From positions 1-15,326 of the forward strand of contig JAEZCA010000070.1 of NCBI GenBank assembly GCA_023412665.1: DNA of 15,326 nucleotides, written 5' to 3'. This DNA comes from Bacillota bacterium. Its GTDB lineage: Bacteria; Bacillota; Clostridia; Acetivibrionales; DTU013. Shown here one piece after another: positions 1-6,166 of this stretch (position 1 is its first letter; the number at the start of each line of letters is the position of its first letter). The notes beneath the pieces were generated by a model that had not been told where the DNA came from, did not search any database, and worked only from the letters and a program-made list of their open reading frames with translations. The translations under genes were made by a program, and so were the position numbers.

Positions 1-180
1 GGCATAAATATGATGCATCTTAGTACCATACAGATGTATGACAGGGATGCTTGCAGGGATTTTGCCTATAATCTAGCGGCTCGTCTTGGGAAACGGATAC
101 ATATACGTACAGTAAAGTTTGATGAAATGCATAATCAATTGAGGCAATTGCTGCCGGACGGAAAACCTATTGATAAATGA
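1..180 (+). CDS. 3' end of an unrecognised gene (partial)
   Basis: An open frame runs from the first base to a TGA at 178-180 and gives 59 residues. The start lies outside the window. The visible tail is mixed charged/hydrophobic, with an aromatic-rich stretch (QMYDRDACRDFAYNLAARLG) followed by KRIHIRTVKFDEMHNQL, and ends in GKPIDK. There is no membrane segment, signal or metal motif. I do not recognise the family. Coding status is supported by the continuous frame and by a terminator hairpin placed exactly at its end. The downstream gene has its own promoter, so this is probably the last gene of an upstream unit. Confidence 0.55.
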   Translation, partial: GINMMHLSTIQMYDRDACRDFAYNLAARLGKRIHIRTVKFDEMHNQLRQLLPDGKPIDK

Positions 181-203
181 TTTTATCGGTAGGTGTTTTC
201 TTT
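165..203 (+). terminator. Intrinsic terminator overlapping the stop codon of the upstream gene
   Basis: The arms ACCTATTGATAAA (165-177) and TTTATCGGTAGGT (182-194) pair over 13 bp as RNA, including two U-G pairs, around a UGAU loop. A T-rich tail GTTTTCTTT (195-203) follows. The TGA stop of the upstream gene (178-180) lies in the loop, so the hairpin uses the last coding bases. Confidence 0.65.
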
Positions 204-270
204 ATGCCCTGCAAAAGCTTCCAGCCACCAAATTATGAAAAACATCAATAAGCGTCTGACACTTGGCCAC

Positions 271-335
271 ATGTAAAAATAATTGAGTAAATGTAAAAAT
301 ATTTAAGCCGTAGATAGATTTACAATATATATAAT
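271..335 (+). promoter_or_regulatory. Activator-type promoter with 20-bp-spaced direct repeats (esterase gene)
   Basis: The direct repeats ATGTAAAAAT at 271-280 and 291-300 start exactly 20 bp apart, about two helical turns. A TATAAT box follows at 330-335, and a second overlapping TATAAT lies at 335-340. The hexamer 17 bp before the -10 (GCCGTA) is a poor -35, so the promoter should need an activator. The same element recurs before the binding-protein gene at 4336-4400 with identical spacing. AraC-family activators typically bind such tandem sites just upstream of a weak -35. The likely binder is the AraC-type regulator encoded at 10001, but that link is inference. Confidence 0.7.
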
Positions 336-383
336 ATAATCAAATCCTTATCAAAAATCACACAATCATACACTGAATAATTG

Positions 384-405
384 CCGAAAGAATGCATTCT
401 TTTGG
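384..405 (+). promoter_or_regulatory. Palindrome / hairpin in the esterase leader
   Basis: A 16-bp perfect palindrome AAAGAATGCATTCTTT (387-402) is flanked by CCG and TGG. The transcript could form a 9-bp hairpin (one G-U pair) with a UGCA loop. It sits about 45 nt downstream of the expected transcription start. It could be a repressor operator or an mRNA-stabilising hairpin. There is no U-run after it, so it is not a terminator. Confidence 0.35.
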
Positions 406-539
406 TGTTAGCTTCATCATGCCGCTAAAGACCGCTAAAGGATCTTGAAAGAGGGGAGATGGTTCCATTGGTTAACTATGAGCTTCTATGCAAGACGGTG
501 GATTTACCAAAAGGAAAAATTTTATAAAGGAGAGTAGTT

Positions 540-3500
540 ATGAAAAGAAAAAATTACATGAAGATTATTTCTGTAGTTTTGAGTCTTGTTCTGCTGGTTG
601 GTCTTTTTAGCTTTGCGAGTGCCGCGGAAACAGAACTGGTTCCCGGGCCGACCATAATAAAGGACCCCAACTCACCCACCGGCTATACTGTGAGATTTGT
701 TTACAAGAACGAGACTGCAAACAGCGTGAAATTTGTCGGTGATATACTTTTGAAGAACTGGGCCGATCCCACCGATACAAAAGTATACCAGCCGTCCGAG
801 TACAAACCCGGCTTTATGCGCGGGGGCGGAGCATATCAGGCGGATATGGAAAAGCGTGACGGCGGATATTGGGTAATCGATGTACCGCTTGCAGCTGGCG
901 CAAACCAGTACTGGTTCTATGTGGACGGGAATACCAACCTTTGGGTAACCGATCCTGCGAATCCGCCGAGATACGCACCGGATGGCCTCACAGGAACCTC
1001 CAGACGTGCCTTCAATGTGGTTTATCTGCCGCATGATCCGGAGAAACAGGATGATCTTATGAAGGCCCGCCTTATAGAAAATCCCAGAACCGACGAAAAG
1101 AAAGGCGCTTGGGACTATGTGGCAATACCGACTCAGATCGGCGGCAGAACCCGCTATTTGGGTGTATACCTGCCGTACGGATATGATCCTGACAGGGAAG
1201 AGCCGTATAAGACGATCTACATGCAGCATGGCAGCGGCCAGGATGCTTCCGACTGGATGAATATCGGCAGTGTGCCGAATATTATGGATAACCTGCTTGC
1301 AGAAGGCCTTACCGAGCCTGCCATCGTCGTATCGACTGACTCTACATACCTTGGAAGCCAGTCGGAAGGGTATCCAAATCTGTTCAATATCATCCTGCCA
1401 TTTATCGAAGAGAACTATAATGTATCCACGGAAGCGGCTGACAGGTCATTTGCCGGACTTTCGATGGGCGGTGGCATCACATCAAATATTATTAATTACG
1501 ACGCCACAAAGTTCGGATACTATGGTATATTCAGCGCAGGTATGGGAGTCCGCAATACTACACCGAATTTGAATGTACCATACATTCTCGTTGGTGCCGG
1601 ACAATATGATTTCGGACTGCCAACTGCGGCCCAGGTAGCAGTATTGGACGGTAAAGCAAACTATAAGAATATCGTTGTAGCCGGTGCGCACGACTTTAAT
1701 ACCTGGTGCCAGTTGTTTGCGATATATGCCAGGGACTATTTGTGGAAACCCAGCGCATTCCGGTGCATTATGAGTATTAAGGACATAACAGTCACAACAT
1801 CAGTAGGAGCAGCTCCTGTACTTCCGGGACAGGTTACTGTGAATTGGAATGACCAGACGACCTCGCAGGAAAATGTAGTATGGGCTGCAATCGACCCGGC
1901 TAATTATGCAGCAGAAGGGACCTTCGAAGTACTGGGGTCCGTAGCAGGTACTACATTGAAGGCAAAGGCTATCGTTAACGTATCGAGTGATGTTCTTGTT
2001 CCCGGGCCGACAATATTTAAGGATCCCGATTCACCCACCGGCTACACTGTCCGGTTTGTTTACAAGAATGAAACTGCAGCCAGTGTGAAATTTGTAGGTG
2101 ACATACTCTTGAGAAACTGGGCCGATCCCACTGATACAAAAGTATACCAGCCGTCCGAGTACAGACCTGGCCTAATGCGTGGAGGCGGTGCGTATGAGGC
2201 GGATATGGAAAAACGCGATGGCGGCTATTGGGTAATCGAGGTACCGCTTGCAGCCGGCGCCAACCAGTACTGGTTCTACGTGGACGGCAACACCAGCTTG
2301 TGGGTGACCGACCCCGCAAATTCACCGAGATATGCACCGGATGGTCTCACAGGGACCTCCAGACGTGCCTTCAATGCGGTATATGTTCCGTATGATCCTG
2401 AGAAACAGGACGAAGTCATGGGAGCCCGTATTGTCGAGAATCCCAGGACCGATGGCAAGACTGGTACATGGGATTATGTAGCGATACCGACTCAGATCGG
2501 TGGCAGAACCCGCTATCTGGGTGTGTATCTGCCGTACGGTTATGATCCGGACAGGGCAGAGCTGTATAAAACGATCTACATGCAGCATGGCGGCAGTCAG
2601 GATGCCTCCGATTGGTTGAATATCGGAAGTGTGCCGAATATTATGGATAACCTGCTTGCAGAAGGCCTTACCGAGCCTGCCATCGTTGTAACGACTGACT
2701 CTACATACCTTGGAAGCCAGCAGGAAGGGTATCCCAATCTGTTCAATATCATCCTGCCGTTTATCGAAGAGAACTATAATGTGTCTAAGAATGCAGCAGA
2801 CAGGTCCTTTGCCGGTCTGTCAATGGGCGGTATAATCACAGGAAATATCATTAATTATGACGCAACGAAGTTCGGATATTACGGTGTATGGAGCGGTGGT
2901 GTGGTAGTGCGCAACACTGCGGCAAATCTGGATGTGCCATATATTCTATTTGCCGGAGGACGATATGATTTTGGGCTGCCGAATGCGACCCAGGTAGCTG
3001 CATTCGACGGTAAAGCAAATTACAAATATGTCGTGGTGGCCGGAGGTCATGATTTCAACACCTGGTGCCAGCTGTTCACGCTATATGCCAGAGACTATTT
3101 GTGGAAACCCAGCGCATTCCGGGGCATTAAAAGTATTCCGGACACAGCAGTCACAACAGCAGTAGGTGCGGCACCTGTACTTCCGGGACAGGTAACTGTG
3201 AATTGGAATGACCAGACGACCTCACCGGCAAATGTAGTATGGGCTGAAATCGATCCTTCGAGTTATGCGGCTGCAGGAACCTTTGAAGTATTGGGAACGG
3301 TGGAAGGTACTACATTGAAGGCTAAAGCCGTTGTAACGGTTACTAGCTCAGAAGGGGCTTCTTTGAAAGGACCCGGCTCCATAAACAAGGGAGATCCGTT
3401 CAGCGTCACCTACAACCTGGCCGGTGTACAGGGCATATCTGCCCAGGATGTAATCGTAAGCTACGACAAGGATAAGTTTGAATTCAAAGATGCCGAGGCA

Positions 3501-4172
3501 TTACCTACACAAACATGGATCCAGCATACAGCCAATAATGCCGAAAATGGAACAGTGAGATTCATTATCGTCAGTGCCGGAGCGCAGAACGCAATTAGCG
3601 GCAGCGCAGACATACTCAAGATGAATTTCGTTTCTAAAGCTGAGGGGATCGGCAATATAGCGATTACCCGTGCGGCTCTCGGTACAGGCAGCGGTGCAGT
3701 GTACAACGCAGCGGTCTCAAGTATATCCGTAGAAGTAGTAACACAGAGCAACAATAAAGCAGAATTGGAGGAAGCAATCGCCAACGCTCAGGCAGTCTAC
3801 AACAGTGCGGTTGAAGGAAGCGCTGCAGGACAGTATCCTACAGGATCGAAAGATCGGCTCAATACTGCAATAGCAGCAGCTATAGCTGTCAGAGACGATT
3901 CAGCTGCAACTGAAGCACAGATCGCACAGGCGACAGCTGACCTGAACGAGGCAGTGAGAATCTTCAAGAGCCTTGTGATCACAAGCTCCACAGGAGAACT
4001 GAATGACATCGCCGGAGTAGACATAGGAGACCTTGCGATCATAGCCAGCAACTATGGAATAAAGGCTGGAGATCCGGGTTGGGATGCGATCAAGCATGCC
4101 GACATCAACGGCGACGGTGAGATCGGACTCTATGAATTGGCCTTCATAGCAATGAGAATACTCGAAAACTAA
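540..4172 (+). CDS. Secreted tandem CE1-type esterase with cohesin, FIVAR and dockerin modules
   Basis: 1210 residues, secreted. The signal peptide is residues 1-28 (MKRKNY, hydrophobic core, ASA|A cleavage). Residues 34-486 and 487-about 938 are two copies of one unit at a 453-residue period. Each unit has an E-set/CBM48-like domain (about 40-160; WFYVDG near its end), a CE1 alpha/beta-hydrolase (about 180-405) and an Ig-like domain (about 412-483; VTVNWNDQTT). Both catalytic sets look intact: Ser308 and Ser761 in GLSMGG, Asp357 and Asp810 in YDFGLP, His384 and His837 in HDFNTW. Then come a cohesin-like beta module (about 940-1066), a FIVAR-like helical segment (about 1067-1145, NKAELEEAIANAQ) and a dockerin-like pair (about 1149-1210; DINGDGEIGLYE is a full calcium loop, the first repeat is degenerate). 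CE1 members include feruloyl and acetyl-xylan esterases and esterase-like enterochelin hydrolases; the exact substrate is not visible. No LPXTG or SLH anchor is seen. ATG 540 follows AAAGGAGAG with good spacing. Confidence 0.9.
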   Translation: MKRKNYMKIISVVLSLVLLVGLFSFASAAETELVPGPTIIKDPNSPTGYTVRFVYKNETANSVKFVGDILLKNWADPTDTKVYQPSEYKPGFMRGGGAYQADMEKRDGGYWVIDVPLAAGANQYWFYVDGNTNLWVTDPANPPRYAPDGLTGTSRRAFNVVYLPHDPEKQDDLMKARLIENPRTDEKKGAWDYVAIPTQIGGRTRYLGVYLPYGYDPDREEPYKTIYMQHGSGQDASDWMNIGSVPNIMDNLLAEGLTEPAIVVSTDSTYLGSQSEGYPNLFNIILPFIEENYNVSTEAADRSFAGLSMGGGITSNIINYDATKFGYYGIFSAGMGVRNTTPNLNVPYILVGAGQYDFGLPTAAQVAVLDGKANYKNIVVAGAHDFNTWCQLFAIYARDYLWKPSAFRCIMSIKDITVTTSVGAAPVLPGQVTVNWNDQTTSQENVVWAAIDPANYAAEGTFEVLGSVAGTTLKAKAIVNVSSDVLVPGPTIFKDPDSPTGYTVRFVYKNETAASVKFVGDILLRNWADPTDTKVYQPSEYRPGLMRGGGAYEADMEKRDGGYWVIEVPLAAGANQYWFYVDGNTSLWVTDPANSPRYAPDGLTGTSRRAFNAVYVPYDPEKQDEVMGARIVENPRTDGKTGTWDYVAIPTQIGGRTRYLGVYLPYGYDPDRAELYKTIYMQHGGSQDASDWLNIGSVPNIMDNLLAEGLTEPAIVVTTDSTYLGSQQEGYPNLFNIILPFIEENYNVSKNAADRSFAGLSMGGIITGNIINYDATKFGYYGVWSGGVVVRNTAANLDVPYILFAGGRYDFGLPNATQVAAFDGKANYKYVVVAGGHDFNTWCQLFTLYARDYLWKPSAFRGIKSIPDTAVTTAVGAAPVLPGQVTVNWNDQTTSPANVVWAEIDPSSYAAAGTFEVLGTVEGTTLKAKAVVTVTSSEGASLKGPGSINKGDPFSVTYNLAGVQGISAQDVIVSYDKDKFEFKDAEALPTQTWIQHTANNAENGTVRFIIVSAGAQNAISGSADILKMNFVSKAEGIGNIAITRAALGTGSGAVYNAAVSSISVEVVTQSNNKAELEEAIANAQAVYNSAVEGSAAGQYPTGSKDRLNTAIAAAIAVRDDSAATEAQIAQATADLNEAVRIFKSLVITSSTGELNDIAGVDIGDLAIIASNYGIKAGDPGWDAIKHADINGDGEIGLYELAFIAMRILEN
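639..1997 (+). repeat. Internal gene duplication, copy A (esterase unit 1)
   Basis: First copy of a 1359-bp in-frame direct repeat starting at VPGPTI. It matches copy B (1998-3356) along its whole length, with domain order E-set, CE1, Ig-like. The longest identical run I could follow is 59 bp (1269-1327 against 2628-2686), while other parts differ at many third positions. The mixture suggests a fairly recent duplication or patchy gene conversion. Confidence 0.85.
1998..3356 (+). repeat. Internal gene duplication, copy B (esterase unit 2)
   Basis: Second copy of the 1359-bp unit, offset exactly 453 codons from copy A. Catalytic Ser761, Asp810 and His837 are kept. Residues next to the nucleophile differ (GLSMGGIITGN against GLSMGGGITSN), as does the following strand region (GVWSGGVVVRNTAAN against GIFSAGMGVRNTTPN). 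The true downstream edge is fuzzy because the Ig-like domain runs into the linker before the cohesin module. Confidence 0.85.
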
Positions 4173-4185
4173 AAAGTAATGCTGA

Positions 4186-4225
4186 AAAGGGCTGTCTTAA
4201 AGGGATAACTTTCAGACAGCCCTTT
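4186..4225 (+). terminator. Probable terminator after the esterase gene
   Basis: The arms AAAGGGCTGTCT (4186-4197) and AGACAGCCCTTT (4214-4225) form a perfect 12-bp stem around a 16-nt loop, which contains a smaller AAAG/CTTT stem. Only three T residues end the stem and the following bases are ATCAGG, so the U-tract is weak. It may act as an attenuator or processing hairpin rather than a full stop, but the next gene has its own promoter. Confidence 0.6.
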
Positions 4226-4335
4226 ATCAGGGAACACCGGGCCAGAGCAGGACGATCTGCGTTAAGGCAGTACGATTTGCTTTATGAAGCGTAATAATGG
4301 GATCTGCAGCGGTATAGGGAGGATGTCCGCCCCTG

Positions 4336-4400
4336 TTGTAAAAATAATTGAATAAAAGTAAAAATTTTTAAATCTTAATTCCTGTAATTTGATTTATAAT
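4336..4400 (+). promoter_or_regulatory. Activator-type promoter with 20-bp-spaced direct repeats (binding-protein gene)
   Basis: The repeats TTGTAAAAAT (4336-4345) and AAGTAAAAAT (4356-4365) start 20 bp apart, and TATAAT is at 4395-4400. Bases 4336-4371 match 271-306 at 32 of 36 positions. The gap from the second repeat to the -10 is 29 bp in both promoters. The hexamer at the -35 position (ATCTTA) is weak here as well. The conserved geometry together with diverged flanks argues for a protein-binding site rather than a copied DNA block. Confidence 0.72.
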
Positions 4401-4454
4401 ATAAACACAAGATACCATAATATACAAAAAAAGTAAACACGTACCAGGTAAGAT

Positions 4455-4488
4455 GCAGTATCAGCCTTGGAGTCGAGGCTAATACTGC
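4455..4488 (+). promoter_or_regulatory. Hairpin in the leader of the binding-protein mRNA
   Basis: The arms GCAGTATCAGCC (4455-4466) and GGCTAATACTGC (4477-4488) pair except for one C/A mismatch. T4467-A4476 can extend the stem. No U-tract follows and the ribosome site begins about 22 nt later. Likely roles are 5' stabilisation of a highly expressed binding-protein message or a translation-control element. It does not match a riboswitch class I know. Confidence 0.4.
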
Positions 4489-4526
4489 TCATTAAAAATC
4501 AGTGTATTTAAAAGGGGGTATTGTCA

Positions 4527-5906
4527 GTGAAAAGACTCATTTCTTTAGGATTGGCAATTATTATGTGCGCATCGCTATTCTTGACAGGATGCGGATCCCA
4601 AGGCCAGGCAGACCCAGCGGCAGGACCTGTGAAGGAACCTGCAGCACCAGCGCCACCTCCCAAAACTGAACCTGCAGCGCCGGCCAAAACAGAGCCGGAG
4701 CCTGCAAAACCGACAACTTTGAACTTCTGGACATTCCAGGAGCTGCACAAGAGCTTTATGGATGATGCTGTTGAAACATGGAATAAAGCACATGCGGATA
4801 AGCCCATAGAGCTGAAAGTCGATGTTTATCCATTCGACGACATGCATAACAAGCTTTTGATAGCGCTGCAGTCAGGTACCGGCGCTCCAGATCTGGTGGA
4901 TATCGAATGCGGCCGTTTTCCGACTTTCCTGAAGGGTACACCGGCACTGGCTGAATTGAACAGGGTCGTTGAACCGATAAAGGACAAATTGATCATGGGC
5001 AGAATGGACAACTATGCAAAGGATGGAAAATACTACGGTATCGATTACCATGTCGGTGCGCAGGTCATTTATTACAACAAGGAAATACTTGATCAGGCCG
5101 GGGTCAATGCCGATGATATCAAGACCTGGGACGATTATATAGCTGCCGGTAAAATAATACTGGAGAAGACCGGCAAGCCAATGACCACTTTGGAAGTGAC
5201 CGATCACTGGACCTATTATCCTCTCATCACCATGCAGAACTCCGATTACTTGACCGCAGATGGCACTCCTCAGCTTGATAATGAAGTAAATATCAAATCA
5301 TTGCAGCTTTTGTCGGATATGCTGTATAAAGACAAGATCGCTATCCTGGCTCCAGGCGGATGGCACCATGCGGAAGAATACTGGGCATGGATGAACCAGG
5401 GCAATGCAGCTTCAGTTTGGATGCCTATGTGGTATATGGGCAGATTCACACAGTACATGCCTGATTTGAAGGGCAAAATGATTATCCGTCCAATGCCTGT
5501 GTTCCAGGATGGAATGAAATCAGCCGGTATGGGCGGTACGGGAACGGCTGTCACGATCCAGAGCAAGAATGTTGATCTGGCTGTGGATTTCCTGGCAGAA
5601 TCCAAGCTCTCGCTGGAAGGCAGCATCAAGACATGGACCATCCTCGGTTTTGATCCTATCAGAAAGGATGCATGGGCAGATCCGGCGATGGAGGCTGACA
5701 ACGTTTATACACAGTATTTCGGAAATGATATATTCAGCACACTTCAGAGTATAGTATCAGATATCGGACCGATACATTATGGTGACTTGTATCCGACAGC
5801 TTTATCCCTTGTACAGAAAAACGTAATGTTTAAGGTACTGAAGGAACAGAGCCAGACTCCGGAACAGGCATTAAAGGAAGCAAATGCCGAGCTGTTACAG
5901 AAATAA
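4527..5906 (+). CDS. Sugar ABC transporter substrate-binding lipoprotein (CUT1 type)
   Basis: 459 residues. It captures an oligosaccharide outside the membrane and delivers it to the two permeases downstream. The N-terminus MKRLISLGLAIIMCASLFLTGC is a lipoprotein signal with lipobox LTGC and lipidated Cys22. Residues about 23-63 form a Pro/Ala/Glu-rich tether, followed by an extracellular solute-binding family 1 fold (LNFWTFQELH, later GAPDLVDIECG, GKYYGIDYHVGAQVIYYNKEILDQAG). The substrate cannot be read from sequence; the esterase upstream suggests decorated plant oligosaccharides. The GTG at 4527 is chosen because AAAGGGGG (4511-4518) lies 8 nt before it. The in-frame TTG at 4521 would leave only 2 nt. 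It has its own promoter, and a 260-bp folded spacer separates it from the permeases. Confidence 0.9.
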   Translation: MKRLISLGLAIIMCASLFLTGCGSQGQADPAAGPVKEPAAPAPPPKTEPAAPAKTEPEPAKPTTLNFWTFQELHKSFMDDAVETWNKAHADKPIELKVDVYPFDDMHNKLLIALQSGTGAPDLVDIECGRFPTFLKGTPALAELNRVVEPIKDKLIMGRMDNYAKDGKYYGIDYHVGAQVIYYNKEILDQAGVNADDIKTWDDYIAAGKIILEKTGKPMTTLEVTDHWTYYPLITMQNSDYLTADGTPQLDNEVNIKSLQLLSDMLYKDKIAILAPGGWHHAEEYWAWMNQGNAASVWMPMWYMGRFTQYMPDLKGKMIIRPMPVFQDGMKSAGMGGTGTAVTIQSKNVDLAVDFLAESKLSLEGSIKTWTILGFDPIRKDAWADPAMEADNVYTQYFGNDIFSTLQSIVSDIGPIHYGDLYPTALSLVQKNVMFKVLKEQSQTPEQALKEANAELLQK

Positions 5907-5981
5907 AATGCATAGATTCGATGCTCTAGGCAGGTTTCCTGATCAATAGTTGGGTAAAATCTCCTCTGGACAATTTAAAAA

Positions 5982-6028
5982 TTGAACAATGTCAGTGGCG
6001 AGTACAATCTCCCACTGACAATGTTCAA
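5982..6028. repeat. Imperfect inverted repeat between binding-protein and permease genes
   Basis: Arms TTGAACAATGTCAGTGG (5982-5998) and CCACTGACAATGTTCAA (6012-6028) are 17 bp each with one mismatch, around a 13-nt spacer. No U-run follows, so it is not an ordinary terminator. It begins a cluster of inverted repeats continuing to about 6084. Confidence 0.6.
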
Positions 6029-6029
6029 A

Positions 6030-6084
6030 CGCCACGTTTAGGCGTGGCGCACGGAGTGTAGCGTAGGGCGGATTCATTTCGCCC
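6030..6084. repeat. GC-rich pair of hairpins in the same spacer
   Basis: CGCCACG (6030-6036) pairs perfectly with CGTGGCG (6043-6049) around a 6-nt loop. GGGCG (6066-6070) pairs with CGCCC (6080-6084) around a 9-nt loop. Bases 6029-6115 are clearly more GC-rich than the flanking spacer. With the 5982-6028 repeat this gives three hairpins in about 100 bp. Possible explanations are a small non-autonomous mobile element, or a processing/attenuation device lowering permease expression relative to the binding protein. Confidence 0.5.
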
Positions 6085-6166
6085 GTAGCGAGGGGGTATG
6101 GGGGCTTGCCACCATTGGAAATTGAAAGGAGGAGATTTAACTTATTACAGTAAAGGGGGGTTTAAG

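Larger units (their letters stand above)
204..539 (+). other. Leader and control region of the esterase gene
   Basis: This 336-bp stretch holds no convincing long gene. In order it contains the 20-bp-spaced direct repeats and -10 box (listed separately), a 9-bp hairpin (384-405), a tandem 10-bp repeat (CCGCTAAAG twice, 422-440), a short possible reading frame (459-527) and the esterase ribosome site AAAGGAGAG (526-534). If transcription starts about 7 bp after the -10 at 330-335, the untranslated leader is close to 200 nt, which is long. Confidence 0.5.
4226..4526 (+). other. Leader and control region of the binding-protein gene
   Basis: This 301-bp stretch holds no convincing gene. It contains about 110 bp without recognisable structure (4226-4335), the shared direct-repeat promoter (4336-4400), a strong leader hairpin (4455-4488) and the ribosome site AAAGGGGG (4511-4518). 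If transcription starts near 4407, the leader is about 120 nt. Confidence 0.5.

Noticed and set aside
422..440. Tandem CCGCTAAAG repeat, considered as a regulatory site or CRISPR-like unit
   Set aside because: There are only two short units with no spacer structure. It may be a replication slip.
672..1229. Minus-strand frame of 185 residues inside the esterase gene, echoed by 2322-2588 in copy B
   Set aside because: It is antisense to a well-supported coding region, the echo is explained by the duplication, and it lacks any recognisable domain or ribosome site.
3461..4097. Minus-strand Ala/Ser-rich frames under the cohesin-FIVAR-dockerin region
   Set aside because: The composition is the complement of the coding strand, and no start signal or motif is seen.
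4521..4526. TTG at 4521 as start of the binding protein
   Set aside because: It is only 2 nt from the ribosome site. GTG at 4527 has proper spacing and gives a clean lipoprotein signal.
6098..6166. ATG at 6098 as start of the first permease
   Set aside because: The extra 23 residues come from the folded GC-rich spacer, and a strong GGGGGG ribosome site precedes ATG 6167.
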